DNA of 49,283 nucleotides from Patescibacteria group bacterium (GCA_018896215.1 JAHINB010000016.1:1-49283); one strand, 5' to 3'. Positions 21,392-30,360 are shown, counted from the stretch's first letter. Program-made: numbers and translations. The notes: generated by a model not told the origin, from the sequence alone.

Positions 21392-22062
21392 ATTTCCTCC
21401 ACTAAATTTAGTATAGCAAGTTCCGCATCCATTGTCCCTGTTTTTATTGCCACTTCGCATTCTAGTATCTTACAATAAATTAAAATTAATTCTTCTTGCG
21501 TATATCTTTTTACCGCAGTCTGAGATTTTTTTTGGACATAAGGATGCAGTTTTAACACTAAGGCGCTTTTGGTCTTGTACCCTAGAAGATTACGAAATTG
21601 AAAAACCACACTAGGTAAAATCTCCAAAGGATCGCTCTTTCTAAGACATAAAAATAGTTCGCGGAGGGCTAGATCGTAGTTTTTTGCAACTAGCGCATCT
21701 ACAAATTTAAAGGAATTAGTTGCCATTTTCTGGAATAGTAACATGCTAGCTTTGACATCACGACATTGCACCAGAAGGTCATTTTTGGCGGGCAAATTAC
21801 CCCCCACCCAAAAAATAATCTCGCAATCATTTGAAATATCTTGAATAAATGAAAAATCCGCTTCGGAATTAGGGCTTTTGGAAAATTCGGCAACTACAAA
21901 AGTTTTATCTCCAAATAATGATTGAGAGGAACATGCCATAATAACAGCATTAAGGTTATCCTCGGCGTTAAGGATTGTTACAGCCTTTCCACCACCAGGC
22001 TTTAAGTCAATTAATTTTCTTCGGGATGTTTCTAAATCATCACCATAGATTAGAGTAATCAT
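21361..22062 (-). CDS. holA: DNA polymerase III delta subunit-like clamp-loader protein
   Basis: The 233-residue protein begins MITLIYGDDLETSRRKL, the usual opening of the delta subunit, followed by a truncated Walker-like region and strands (KTFVVAEFSK, CEIIFWVGG). A helical collar domain occupies the C-terminal half (LPSVVFQFRNLLGYKT, then AELAILNLVEEIC). Delta opens the beta clamp (dnaN is at 33980). At 233 residues it is short compared with about 330 in most bacteria, a compact form common in CPR. It is coupled to the sortase (31-bp overlap) and to the membrane hydrolase (4-bp overlap). Confidence 0.75.
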   Translation of the reverse strand: MITLIYGDDLETSRRKLIDLKPGGGKAVTILNAEDNLNAVIMACSSQSLFGDKTFVVAEFSKSPNSEADFSFIQDISNDCEIIFWVGGNLPAKNDLLVQCRDVKASMLLFQKMATNSFKFVDALVAKNYDLALRELFLCLRKSDPLEILPSVVFQFRNLLGYKTKSALVLKLHPYVQKKSQTAVKRYTQEELILIYCKILECEVAIKTGTMDAELAILNLVEEICKKNTPTST

Positions 22063-22631
22063 TCTTTTATCTTACTCTTGAGAGTGGTCTGAAAAAACAA
22101 TTTCTTGACTAAAAATCCATACTTTTTTAGAAAGACAACCCCACCCCAAATTAAAAACACCCCTTCAAAAATAAATACTGTGTGTTTGATGTAACTTGCA
22201 AAAAACCCGCCCACTGTTGGCCGCAGACTGCTATATAAACGCAGAGCCTCGCCTCGCCTAGCATCAAAGGGGAAAAGCCAAAAGATTTCGGGTTTACCCT
22301 CGTGAGCAATACCCACAAAATACAACCAATAAGATAAATCATCCAGTACAAAATGGGAAAGCATGGCCACAAAACTCAATAAGGCAACTCGCCAATTTAA
22401 GCGCAAGACAAGGGTAAACAAGATAATGAGAAAAACTGCAAATAGAGGTGTGTGAGTAACTAAAAGGTGGTGGTAAATTTTTTGCCCGCCTAAATAAACA
22501 TAAAAAAGGTCTAAATCAAAAACATTAGCACAAAAAATCACAAACAAAACCTCTTTAATTGAGAGAGATTTGCCTTTGATCTTAATTTGTGAAATTAGAA
22601 AACCAACCGATGTATGAGCTGTAGGTAGCAT
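22059..22631 (-). CDS. Predicted membrane-bound metal-dependent hydrolase (YdjM/DUF457-like)
   Basis: The 190-residue protein has about four membrane segments. Conserved-looking polar motifs are HTSVGFLIS at the N-terminus, ANVFDLDLFYV, YHHLLVTHTPLF and HFVLDDLSYWLYF, matching the His/Asp pattern of the YdjM-type family of membrane hydrolases. The substrate is unknown; lipids have been suggested for relatives. A TG-G-TAGAAT promoter (hexamer 22644-22639) ends 7 nt before the start, so this gene leads a leaderless operon with holA and the sortase. Confidence 0.68.
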   Translation of the reverse strand: MLPTAHTSVGFLISQIKIKGKSLSIKEVLFVIFCANVFDLDLFYVYLGGQKIYHHLLVTHTPLFAVFLIILFTLVLRLNWRVALLSFVAMLSHFVLDDLSYWLYFVGIAHEGKPEIFWLFPFDARRGEALRLYSSLRPTVGGFFASYIKHTVFIFEGVFLIWGGVVFLKKYGFLVKKLFFQTTLKSKIKE

Positions 22632-22638
22632 GTGTCCA

Positions 22639-22644
22639 ATTCTA
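22639..22644 (-). promoter_or_regulatory. -10 element of the hydrolase-holA-sortase operon
   Basis: An extended -10, TG-G-TAGAAT, on the minus strand lies 7 nt before the ATG at 22631. Confidence 0.6.
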
Positions 22645-22683
22645 CCACACGGGACATGAGATTAGAGCCATTGAGACAGGCTG

Positions 22684-23493
22684 TTACTTCTTTTGCTTGA
22701 GGGGCAATACTGTGGTTTTTTCCCCATCTAAATTTAACAGATTTATTAATTCGCTACTTGATGGAATAACAAACTTGGTATTAGAAGCCAAGACATTTTC
22801 TAAAACCTCCAACCTTCTTAAAGCCTCGGGACGGGTCTTAAAGTATTTTTCGGCGGCTTCGGAAACATTTTTTAAGGCTTGGGCTTCGCCTTCGGCTTTT
22901 AGTATTTGTGATTGCTTAATTCCTTCGGCCTCTAAAATTATGGCTCTACGCTCTCGTTCTGCCTTCATTTGCTTGCTCATAGCAAGAGTGATATCTTCTG
23001 GGGGATCAATTCTTTGCAACTCCACACGGGTAACTTTTACTCCCCAACTTTGAGTGGCCTCATCTAAAGTTTCGCGCAAGGAGGCGTTGAGGGTATCTCG
23101 AGCAACCAGTGTTTCATCAAGAGATTTGTCTCCAATTAAATTTCGCAAAGTGGTTTGAGCTAAAGTCGTTGCGGCTAATCCAAAATTTCGCACTTCAAAT
23201 TCCGCCTTTACTGGATCAACAACTTTGGTATAAATAACAGCATCCACTATCACGACCACATTATCTTTGGTAATAACCTGTTGCGGTTCCACGCTTATGA
23301 CTTGTTCTCTGGTATCCACTTTTATCACCTCATCAATATAAGGAGCTACAAAGTTAATCCCACTTTCCAAAGTTGTATGGTATCTTCCAAGTCTAACCAC
23401 AATCCCCTTTTCCCAAGGGGAGACAATTCGTAAACCCTTAAACAGGGTTACAATTGCCAAGACTACTAAAATGATCAAAAATGTAGGTTCCAT
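22684..23493 (-). CDS. SPFH/band-7 (stomatin-like) membrane protein
   Basis: About 269 residues from ATG 23493: an N-terminal membrane helix (TFLIILVVLAIVTLFKGL), an SPFH domain (IVSPWEKGIVVRLGRYHTTL to about residue 180, including TLRNLIGDKSLDETL), then a coiled coil (MKAERERRAIILEAEG) and a C-terminal VLPLKQ tail. Such proteins form large membrane rings that organise membranes and regulate FtsH-type proteases. A longer frame starting at 23529 would add residues before the helix; the shorter start gives the family layout. No NfeD partner is next to it. Confidence 0.88.
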   Translation of the reverse strand: MEPTFLIILVVLAIVTLFKGLRIVSPWEKGIVVRLGRYHTTLESGINFVAPYIDEVIKVDTREQVISVEPQQVITKDNVVVIVDAVIYTKVVDPVKAEFEVRNFGLAATTLAQTTLRNLIGDKSLDETLVARDTLNASLRETLDEATQSWGVKVTRVELQRIDPPEDITLAMSKQMKAERERRAIILEAEGIKQSQILKAEGEAQALKNVSEAAEKYFKTRPEALRRLEVLENVLASNTKFVIPSSSELINLLNLDGEKTTVLPLKQKK

Positions 23494-23555
23494 AACAATT
23501 TGATTGTATATCCAAAACCACCTTATCACAATAGTCGAAACACAAAAGGCACAAG

Positions 23556-23587
23556 TAGGGATTATCCCAAATTTGGGATAATCCCTA
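23556..23587. repeat. Perfect 32-bp palindrome, left of the RAYT gene
   Basis: tagggattatcccaaa is followed directly by its exact reverse complement. It touches the 3' end of the RAYT gene and is identical to 24262-24293 on its other side. Confidence 0.92.
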
Positions 23588-23589
23588 AT

Positions 23590-24243
23590 TTATGTCTCCA
23601 GTAAAACACTCGTTCCTAAATACTCCAAGCTTTCCTTTGGAGATTTAAGATAATCCAATACAAAACTTTTATAATCGGAGGTGTTCGATAATACAACTGA
23701 TGGATATAACCAGCTTCTTTTGGTTTCTCCAAGATAATCCGATATGCTCGAATAAGCATATTTAAGAACATCCGTTTCTGCTCCTAGCTTTAAAGGATTT
23801 ATGTGAATATATCTGGACAAGTGTTTTAATTGATCTTCGTTACGCACTAGAACCGCCTTGTATGTACTCTCAAAAACATGTCCATCTTTACCCCTAGTTG
23901 TATTAAAGTAAGTAGAATAGTTGGATAAAATCCTTCGCGTGAGATGCGATATTCCCATAATCTCTTTATTGTGCAAAAGCAGGTGGAAGTGATTTGGCAT
24001 GAGGCAATATGCAACGAGTCCAACCTCGTCAGCAACAGAGTTAGGAGAAAAATAATCCATCAACTTAGTTACTTTATTAAATCGAGGTTCTTTAAAGTCT
24101 TTCTGCAAATATTTCTTAAGATTGTAGAGAAAAATCGCGTAATCATCCGAAGTTTCAAAAATATCTTGGTGGAAAATTCCTCTACTATAAATATGGTAGT
24201 AACTACCCTCTTGATACTTTTTTAGAATATTCTTTCTGGGCAT
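23590..24243 (-). CDS. REP-associated tyrosine transposase (RAYT, IS200-like Y1 family)
   Basis: The 217-residue protein has the Y1 transposase/HUH pattern: YYHIYSRGIFHQDIF near the N-terminus, VAYCLMPNHFHLLLH (HUH motif HFH), a GHVFESTYKAVLV segment and the helix RYIHINPLKLG. The catalytic Tyr is probably in this last region or in YSSISDYLG. RAYTs mobilise or maintain short palindromic repeats. Two identical perfect palindromes flank the gene within 3 and 19 bp, an arrangement typical of a RAYT with its REP sites. The frame is intact. Confidence 0.92.
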   Translation of the reverse strand: MPRKNILKKYQEGSYYHIYSRGIFHQDIFETSDDYAIFLYNLKKYLQKDFKEPRFNKVTKLMDYFSPNSVADEVGLVAYCLMPNHFHLLLHNKEIMGISHLTRRILSNYSTYFNTTRGKDGHVFESTYKAVLVRNEDQLKHLSRYIHINPLKLGAETDVLKYAYSSISDYLGETKRSWLYPSVVLSNTSDYKSFVLDYLKSPKESLEYLGTSVLLET

Positions 24244-24261
24244 ATTCGACTAGGACTCGAT

Positions 24262-24293
24262 TAGGGATTATCCCAAATTTGGGATAATCCCTA
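24262..24293. repeat. Perfect 32-bp palindrome, right of the RAYT gene
   Basis: This is an exact copy of 23556-23587, lying 19 bp upstream of the RAYT start codon. Being a palindrome it has no orientation; it could be a substrate site or an operator. Confidence 0.92.
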
Positions 24294-24305
24294 TTCTATT
24301 CCAAT

Positions 24306-25499
24306 CTATTCTAACCCTAAATAATACTTTTTGTCTTTTAGTTTTTCGGGAAGGAGGGAGCCAGTAGAATACGGTTTGTAATTTGCCCCATAGCCTAAAT
24401 TTTTCATCAGAGCAGTTGGGGCGTTAAGAATTTCCAAAGGAATGGGCAAGTTACCATATTTTTTAACATCGTCCAACGCCTTAAAGTAAGCATTATAGGC
24501 CGAACGATCTTTTTTGCATTTGCATAAATAGACAACCCCATGAGCTAAGTTTTCTTGACATTCGGGATAGCCAATGGTTTCGCAAGCTCTAAAAACAGCG
24601 TTAGCCACAACCAAGGCTGTGGGTTGCGCCGCCCCAATATCTTCACTGGCAAAAACCACCATGCGCCGAGCGATAAACAGCGGGTCTTCTCCAGCTACCA
24701 CCATTCTTGCCAAATAATACAAAGCGCTATCAGTATTGCTGGCGCGCATTGATTTAATAAAAGCCGAAATTGTGTTGTAATGCTCATCCCCTGCCCGATC
24801 GTACAGTAAAGCTCTTTTTTGCAAAGCGTCTTGCAAAGTTGCGACATCCAAGGTGATATTTTTTGCACCCTTTGAGTTGGCCGCAATTTCTAAAGCATTC
24901 AAGGCAATTCTGGAGTCGCCATTTGCCCCCTCAATAAGATAATCTAAGGCTCCTTCATCAAAGTTGATTTTGTACTCACCAAGACCAACTGCTTTATCTT
25001 TGATAGCGCGATTGATAATCTCTTTTAAGTCATTGTTGGATAATCGTTCCAAGACAAAAACCCGAGTACGAGAAAGCAAAGCTCCGATAACCTCAAAACT
25101 AGGATTTTCGGTTGTAGCGCCAATTAAAATAATATCGCCCCTTTCTACATAGGGTAAAAAGGCATCTTGCTGGGCTTTGCTAAACCGATGAATCTCGTCA
25201 ATAAAAACGATTACTCTCTCTGTAGCTTTTTTGGTCTTTCTAATATCTTCAAAGATGGGTTTAAGTTCCGAGGTTTTGGCATTAACCGCTGAAAATTCCA
25301 AAAATCTTGCCTTGGTCTCATTAGCAATCACCCGAGCTAGAGTAGTTTTACCGCTTCCTGGAGGTCCCCAAAAGATCATCGAAAAAACCTGACCAGATCT
25401 GATGGACTTGAATAGGATCTTTTCGAGGGCAAGGATTTGTTTTTGACCAACAAACTCGTCTAAGGTTTTTGGTCTCACCCTGTCAGCCAATGGTTGCAT
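24306..25499 (-). CDS. rarA: Replication-associated recombination protein RarA (MgsA)
   Basis: The 397-residue AAA+ ATPase starts MQPLADRVRPKTLDEFVGQ, with Walker A WGPPGSGKTT, Walker B VIFIDEIHRF-type VIVFIDEIHR, sensor GATTENPSFEV, and the RarA/WRNIP1 C-terminal tetramerisation region (SALYYLARMVVAGEDPLFIA and GYPECQENLAHGVVYL). It acts at stalled replication forks. Its start overlaps the end of trxB by 17 bp, so the two are probably co-transcribed from the trxB promoter. Confidence 0.95.
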   Translation of the reverse strand: MQPLADRVRPKTLDEFVGQKQILALEKILFKSIRSGQVFSMIFWGPPGSGKTTLARVIANETKARFLEFSAVNAKTSELKPIFEDIRKTKKATERVIVFIDEIHRFSKAQQDAFLPYVERGDIILIGATTENPSFEVIGALLSRTRVFVLERLSNNDLKEIINRAIKDKAVGLGEYKINFDEGALDYLIEGANGDSRIALNALEIAANSKGAKNITLDVATLQDALQKRALLYDRAGDEHYNTISAFIKSMRASNTDSALYYLARMVVAGEDPLFIARRMVVFASEDIGAAQPTALVVANAVFRACETIGYPECQENLAHGVVYLCKCKKDRSAYNAYFKALDDVKKYGNLPIPLEILNAPTALMKNLGYGANYKPYSTGSLLPEKLKDKKYYLGLE

Positions 25500-26421
25500 G
25501 AGAAGATTCTATCATCTTCTGCGCGTCAAGGGCAGACATGGCTCCAAACCCCGCCGCAACTACTGCCTGCCAATATTTATTATCGGCAACATCTCCTGCC
25601 ACAAAAACTCCAGCAACCGAAGTCCTGGTGTTATCAATAACTTTGATTCTGCCATCGCGTTCTAATTCCAGTTGCCCTTTAAAGATCTCGGATGCCGGAC
25701 TATGTCCAATTGCAATAAAAACTCCAGTGGCATTTAGAACCTTTTCTTCTTGGGTTTTATTGTTCTTTACCTTCACTCCAATAACCTTACCCCCTCCTAA
25801 TATTTCTATAACACTGGAGTCTAGGATAATCTCAAATTGAGGTTTGCCAAGAATTCTCTCTTGCATAGCTTTGCTTGCCTGCAAGCTATCCAAAATATTT
25901 ACCAGGTAAATTTTATTGCAAAATTTAGCCAAGTACGAAGCTTCCTCCACTGCTGTATCTCCCCCACCAACCACCAGCACATCCTGCCCTTTAAAAAACG
26001 GGGCGTCACAGGTAGCGCAGGCGGTTACTCCTCTACCTCGCAATCTTTCGGCTGATTCCAAAGGCAACCATTTTGCGCGGGCTCCAGTTGCAATAATTAC
26101 AGCTTGAGCTTTAAATTCCTGCTCCCCTACCCAAACAGTAAAAGGTCTTTTGGAAAAATCTACTTTCGTGGCATCGCCCGCAACAAAGCGGGTCCCAAAA
26201 TCTTCCGCCTGTTTTCGCATTGCCAACATTAAATCTGGTCCTTGCACCCCTTTGGAAAATCCAGGAAAGTTCTCCACAAGAGTTGTCTGCATTAACTGCC
26301 CGCCAAATTGCGCCCCTTCTATAACAAGCGGTTGCAACGAGGCTCGGGACGCATAAATTGCAGCGGTGAGACCTGCCGGACCAGAGCCTATGATAATTAT
26401 TTGGTGAATAGAATTTTCCAT
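25483..26421 (-). CDS. trxB: Thioredoxin reductase
   Basis: The 312-residue flavoprotein has an FAD-binding GSGPAGLTAA at the N-terminus, the redox pair Cys135/Cys138 (CATCD), an NADPH-binding GGGDTAVEEASYL and the C-terminal FAD motif VFVAGDVAD. It transfers electrons from NADPH to thioredoxin, here possibly the TrxA at 30361. A TTGATG-16-TAGAAT promoter ends 7 nt before its ATG. Confidence 0.96.
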   Translation of the reverse strand: MENSIHQIIIIGSGPAGLTAAIYASRASLQPLVIEGAQFGGQLMQTTLVENFPGFSKGVQGPDLMLAMRKQAEDFGTRFVAGDATKVDFSKRPFTVWVGEQEFKAQAVIIATGARAKWLPLESAERLRGRGVTACATCDAPFFKGQDVLVVGGGDTAVEEASYLAKFCNKIYLVNILDSLQASKAMQERILGKPQFEIILDSSVIEILGGGKVIGVKVKNNKTQEEKVLNATGVFIAIGHSPASEIFKGQLELERDGRIKVIDNTRTSVAGVFVAGDVADNKYWQAVVAAGFGAMSALDAQKMIESSHATIG

Positions 26422-26428
26422 TAGATAT

Positions 26429-26456
26429 ATTCTAACAGACGCTTGTCACTCATCAA
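26429..26456 (-). promoter_or_regulatory. Promoter of trxB-rarA
   Basis: On the minus strand TTGATG lies 16 bp upstream of TAGAAT (hexamer 26434-26429), which ends 7 nt before the trxB start: a leaderless layout. Confidence 0.6.
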
Positions 26457-27546
26457 AAAGCAGTTTTTGGATAAAGGCGTGAACCGTAGAATAGGAACCA
26501 CCTTTGGGCAAAAGCACCCATTTCCCCGCGTAAGATGCGATATCAGTCGGTGTGTATAAAAGCCCTGAACCTGTGCCGTCAGTTACATTACTGTTGTTCA
26601 ATACAGAGGTTTTAATGTTTGTAGTATCGCTTTTCATCCCCACTTCAAAAAGAGCTTCGGCGTCGGTAAGGGTGATATCGGTTTCGACAAACTTATTATA
26701 AATCGCAAACAGCTCGCTTATTTTTTTAGCGTTAAACAGAGTATCTAGTGACATTATTTTCTCCTTTATGGCCAAAATTACCTGCTGTTGCCTTTCTGCT
26801 CTCGCAAAATCGGATCCTTCTGCTGGATTTACTGAATGCCGAGACCTGGCATACTTTAGGGCACTCTCACCATTCATTTGCACCATCCCCTTATCAAAAT
26901 GGAGACGCTCAAAACGGCAAGGGTAATCCGCTTCGGAAATTACATAATCTTCATCTTTTCCTTCCAATATTTCATCTTCGGTCAATCCACAAGTATTGGC
27001 TTCCTTGCCAGCCACAGGGTACTTATAATCGTCAAAGGTATTTTGCACCGTGATTCTAATACCACCTAAGGCATCTACGGCTTCTTTAAAGCCATTAAAA
27101 TCCACTTTGGCAAAATAGTGAACTGGCATTCCAGTAGCTTGAGTCACTGAATTTTTTAGGGCTGTGAGTCCTTTCTCGGAATTGAATCCTGTTGTTTCGA
27201 GTCCTGCGTAAGCATAAACCTCATTGATCTTGGCAGAAGCTCCAGTTCTGTATTCCACCCACAAATCCCGAGGCAATGAAACCATGACGATTTTTCCAGG
27301 ACTTTGAGGAATAGAAACAACCATTAACGAATCTGTTAACCTCTCGTTTTTGTCCACTCCAGTAAGTAAGATGTTTGTCCTCCCATCGCTTTGTGGAAGA
27401 TTTTTAGAGGGGATAATTTTAGAAATTACCGAAGCGGAAAAAAGCCAATTTCCCCTAAAGACAAAAAAAAGACCAATGAGACATACTGGTATTAGGGGCA
27501 ATAAAAACATCCTATTCTTTTGTTTTTTTAAGCTTTCTGCGCCCAT
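26446..27546 (-). CDS. LytR-CpsA-Psr (LCP) family wall-polymer transferase
   Basis: The 366-residue protein has one N-terminal membrane helix (FLLPLIPVCLIGLFFVF) and the external LCP domain: GRTNILLTGVDKNERLTDSL (phosphate-binding Arg and Asp residues), VSLPRDLWVEY, INEVYAYAG and ALKYARSRHS. LCP enzymes attach polyprenyl-linked glycopolymers to peptidoglycan or proteins. It is the last gene of the trxA-gap operon, overlapping tpiA by 19 bp; the functional link to glycolysis is not obvious. Confidence 0.9.
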   Translation of the reverse strand: MGAESLKKQKNRMFLLPLIPVCLIGLFFVFRGNWLFSASVISKIIPSKNLPQSDGRTNILLTGVDKNERLTDSLMVVSIPQSPGKIVMVSLPRDLWVEYRTGASAKINEVYAYAGLETTGFNSEKGLTALKNSVTQATGMPVHYFAKVDFNGFKEAVDALGGIRITVQNTFDDYKYPVAGKEANTCGLTEDEILEGKDEDYVISEADYPCRFERLHFDKGMVQMNGESALKYARSRHSVNPAEGSDFARAERQQQVILAIKEKIMSLDTLFNAKKISELFAIYNKFVETDITLTDAEALFEVGMKSDTTNIKTSVLNNSNVTDGTGSGLLYTPTDIASYAGKWVLLPKGGSYSTVHAFIQKLLFDE

Positions 27547-28199
27547 ATTTTTCCAATTTGATAAAACTCCAAAGGCTCCAAACTTGCTTTACCTACAAGT
27601 ACACCATTGAAAACATTTAAGTTGGCTACTTGCAAAACATTCTTTATGTTAACACTTCCACCATAAAGAAGGGAAATATTACTGCCGTACCTGCTTTTAA
27701 TGTCAGATACTGTTTCATAAAGCGCGTTAAAATCCACTTCTTTAAATTGCCCTCCGCTGCTGATATTTTCTGATGGCTCATACACCAAGATACTTTTTGA
27801 GATAAGACCTTTTACTACTTTTAAATCTTCTACCTCTTCAAAACACAATATTGGGATTATAGCAACCTGAATTAAATTTTCCATCTTAGATCTTACATCT
27901 TCTATTGTCTCTCTCATTTCTTTTCTCCTCTCGCTGTGCCCTACAAGACAATATTTAGCAAACAAAGCCAAATCGGAGGCGGTTACTTCTCCCGTGTGAG
28001 ATCCACCAGAGAAAAGAGAAACATCTTGCGCTCCGCAGATAACCGAGCGTTGACTTGCCACAAAACTTAAAACAGGAAACGAGGAACAAACAATTGCGGC
28101 TAAATTGTTAAAGGCGGGATTTTTATTCCAAAGAGTAAACCAGTTCTTGGCAAACTCTAAATTGTCATTGGCTTTCCAATTGGCGATTAAGTAGTTCAT
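27528..28199 (-). CDS. tpiA: Triosephosphate isomerase (short form)
   Basis: The 223-residue enzyme has the catalytic residues in place: Asn7/Lys9 (ANWKAN), His88 (VGHSERR) and Glu141 (LVYEP), plus LLYGGSVN phosphate loop. It interconverts dihydroxyacetone phosphate and glyceraldehyde 3-phosphate. It is shorter than the usual 250 residues, and the flexible loop 6 after Glu reads SENISSG instead of the common VWAIGTG, so loop closure may differ. It overlaps the AOR-like gene upstream by 35 bp and the LCP gene downstream by 19 bp, inside the gap operon. Confidence 0.9.
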   Translation of the reverse strand: MNYLIANWKANDNLEFAKNWFTLWNKNPAFNNLAAIVCSSFPVLSFVASQRSVICGAQDVSLFSGGSHTGEVTASDLALFAKYCLVGHSERRKEMRETIEDVRSKMENLIQVAIIPILCFEEVEDLKVVKGLISKSILVYEPSENISSGGQFKEVDFNALYETVSDIKSRYGSNISLLYGGSVNIKNVLQVANLNVFNGVLVGKASLEPLEFYQIGKIWAQKA

Positions 28200-29043
28200 G
28201 CAGTTTTCCTACCCTTTCGGAAATTCCTTCTAAGTCTTCGTGGTTATAATGATAGCCGATACTCGCAAGGCACGAGAATACTCTTGGAATGTCATTATAA
28301 ATATTTTGAGCAAATTGGCAAGCAACCAAACATCTAGGTAATACCGCAATATTAACATCCCCTTCACCGTTCTTTGAATATTTACAACCTGCGGGACATC
28401 CCGCGCAGGATCTGTACCCCATAAAAGGCACCGCAAGATCTGAAGGACGGGACAAAATATCAAAATAGATTCTTCGGTAGTAGTCTAAACTTGCAACGGC
28501 AAAAGACTGGGTACCCGTGACCAAAAGAGCTTTTAAATTTTTTAAAGCGCCAGCTGTCGCAAGTTCGTTACTGCCAAAACTAAAATGGGAATCAACTAAA
28601 CAATTTTTGGTAAATTCAATTAGACTTCGCTTGCTAGGTAGCCCTTCGTTTTTAAAAGCGTCTCTCTGAGATATTTTTGAAGCTTCAAAAAAATTCGCCT
28701 GCTGATCTTTTATTGAAATTGCCACCTTGCTTTGACTCTGGCCTGTTATAACAATAGCGTCTAACCCCGCGAGATTCATCATCAAAGACATTCTTCCACC
28801 ACCAACTGCCTCACAAAGAGTATTGTTATAAATGCACATCCCGATAATCTTGGAGGCATAAGGAAAGAACCCGCCCAAAGGTCCAGTACAAAAAACTAAC
28901 GGGTTAGAATCTTTTATCTCCGCGATGATCGCCAAAGCAAGACCCACGCCACCAATATAACAATTTAAATCTTTATAAATTTTTACTTGGGAGGTTCTAT
29001 TAGTTAGATTTATTTGCAACACCGTTTTACAATCGTAATTCAT
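28165..29043 (-). CDS. Short aldehyde:ferredoxin oxidoreductase-like protein
   Basis: At 292 residues it is about half the length of true AOR-family tungsten enzymes. The N-terminal half matches AOR domain 1: YIGGVGLALAIIAE, CTGPLGGFFPYASK, GGGRMSLMMNLAGLDAIVIT and LATAGALKNLKALLVTGT. Then comes a Cys-x2-Cys-x3-Cys motif (C213, C216, C220), as in the AOR 4Fe-4S site. Most of domains 2 and 3, with the fourth cluster Cys and pterin contacts, are absent. It is fused by overlap (4 bp) to a ferredoxin and sits between gap and tpiA. A role in glyceraldehyde-3-phosphate oxidation or as an electron-transfer scaffold is a guess; a decayed gene is also possible. Confidence 0.7.
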   Translation of the reverse strand: MNYDCKTVLQINLTNRTSQVKIYKDLNCYIGGVGLALAIIAEIKDSNPLVFCTGPLGGFFPYASKIIGMCIYNNTLCEAVGGGRMSLMMNLAGLDAIVITGQSQSKVAISIKDQQANFFEASKISQRDAFKNEGLPSKRSLIEFTKNCLVDSHFSFGSNELATAGALKNLKALLVTGTQSFAVASLDYYRRIYFDILSRPSDLAVPFMGYRSCAGCPAGCKYSKNGEGDVNIAVLPRCLVACQFAQNIYNDIPRVFSCLASIGYHYNHEDLEGISERVGKLHELLNRQLESQ

Positions 29044-29288
29044 TTTTTTATGGTTACGGCGTCTATCTTAAAACAATTTCTGGGGCAGATTGTGACAATT
29101 TCTTCAAAATCGTTCTTGGATGCGTAGTCTACTGAAATATCAAAGCCCTCTTTGCCTTTGGGATAAACGGTAATAAAACCATCGGAGAGACCAATTTTGG
29201 ATTTAGAAATTCTTACAGACGCCAAAACGCAAAGCAGGCAACCAATACAATTTTTAGGGTGGGAAATTACGAGCTGATGTGTTGGCAT
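29040..29288 (-). CDS. Ferredoxin-like 4Fe-4S protein
   Basis: The 82-residue protein has NCIGCLLC near the N-terminus and ICPRNC near the C-terminus, separated by about 45 residues. That gives five Cys, enough for one 4Fe-4S cluster (CxxCxxC plus CP). It resembles ferredoxin-type subunits that feed AOR enzymes. Its ATG overlaps the end of gap by 22 bp, and its stop overlaps the start of the AOR-like gene (ATGA), so the two are translationally coupled and probably interact. Confidence 0.82.
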   Translation of the reverse strand: MPTHQLVISHPKNCIGCLLCVLASVRISKSKIGLSDGFITVYPKGKEGFDISVDYASKNDFEEIVTICPRNCFKIDAVTIKK

Positions 29289-30358
29289 AGGTCTATAAGT
29301 CTATTACTGTATCCCCATTCATTGTCATACCAAGAAAATATCTTAACAAGGTTTTTAGATATCACTTTGGTTAACGAAAGATCCACAAGGCTAGAAGCCG
29401 GGTTTCCAATAATATCCGAAGAAACAATTGGATCCGATGTTGTTGCCAAAACATTCTTATACTCTCCAGAAAGAGAAGCGGAAGTCAAAATTTTGTTGAC
29501 TTCTTCTACTGTAGTTTCTTTTTTTGTGACAAAGGTAAAATCGGTAATAGATCCGCAAATTATCGGAACTCGCAGAGATACTACTTCTACCTTTCCAACC
29601 AGATTTGGAAACGCCTCAACAAGAGCGGTAGCTGCTCCAGATGTTGTGGGGATAATATTACTTCCTGCAGCCCTAGCGCGTCTTAAATCTTTGTGCAAGG
29701 CAGGTGGGGCGCTATCAACAATGTTTTGCTCCGAGGTCATGGCATGAACAGTAGTACAACTAACCTGCTCTACCCCAAAAGAATTTTCTACGACTTTAAC
29801 AACAGGGGCTATGCAATTTGTGGTGCAAGAACCGTTAGATACCAAAGGTTCACCTTTGTATTCCCCATCATTTACCCCCAAAATAATCGTTTTAACATTA
29901 CCACCTTTGGCAGGGGCAGAAATAATAACTTTCTTGGCTCCAGCTGTTACATGAGCACTCGAAGCGCCATCCTTGGTCAATCTTCCGGTACATTCAACCA
30001 CTACATCAATCTCCAAAGACTTCCAGGGAAGATTTGCTGGGTCCGGAATTGACAAAACCTGAATCTTTTTTCCATCGACAAAAAGCAAATTGTCTTGGAT
30101 ATTGATAGTTTTGGAATAAATTCCATAAACCGAATCGTACTTTAACAAGTGCGCCAAAGTTGCAATGTCCGAAAGATCGTTTATAGCAACAACCTCTACA
30201 TCTTCCCTTTCTTGAGCAATTTTAAGTACGGCGCGACCGATTCTGCCAAATCCATTTATGGCGATTCTTACTCTTTTAGAATCTGTCACTAATTTTTTTG
30301 GTTCCAACTGCACAGCTGTTTCCAAAAGTGTTGTGGTTTGATGATTGCTTTTTTCCAT
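29267..30358 (-). CDS. gap: Glyceraldehyde-3-phosphate dehydrogenase
   Basis: The 363-residue protein has NAD-binding AINGFGRIGR, catalytic Cys178 in SNGSCTTNC (the second Gly replaces the usual Ala), TVHAMTSEQN and SWYDNEWGYSNR. It oxidises glyceraldehyde 3-phosphate to 1,3-bisphosphoglycerate. An N-terminal extension of about 28 residues precedes the usual start. It may be real or may reflect a later start, but no internal Met fits. It lies 2 bp after trxA and overlaps the ferredoxin gene. Confidence 0.96.
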   Translation of the reverse strand: MEKSNHQTTTLLETAVQLEPKKLVTDSKRVRIAINGFGRIGRAVLKIAQEREDVEVVAINDLSDIATLAHLLKYDSVYGIYSKTINIQDNLLFVDGKKIQVLSIPDPANLPWKSLEIDVVVECTGRLTKDGASSAHVTAGAKKVIISAPAKGGNVKTIILGVNDGEYKGEPLVSNGSCTTNCIAPVVKVVENSFGVEQVSCTTVHAMTSEQNIVDSAPPALHKDLRRARAAGSNIIPTTSGAATALVEAFPNLVGKVEVVSLRVPIICGSITDFTFVTKKETTVEEVNKILTSASLSGEYKNVLATTSDPIVSSDIIGNPASSLVDLSLTKVISKNLVKIFSWYDNEWGYSNRLIDLCQHISS

Positions 30359-30360
30359 AC

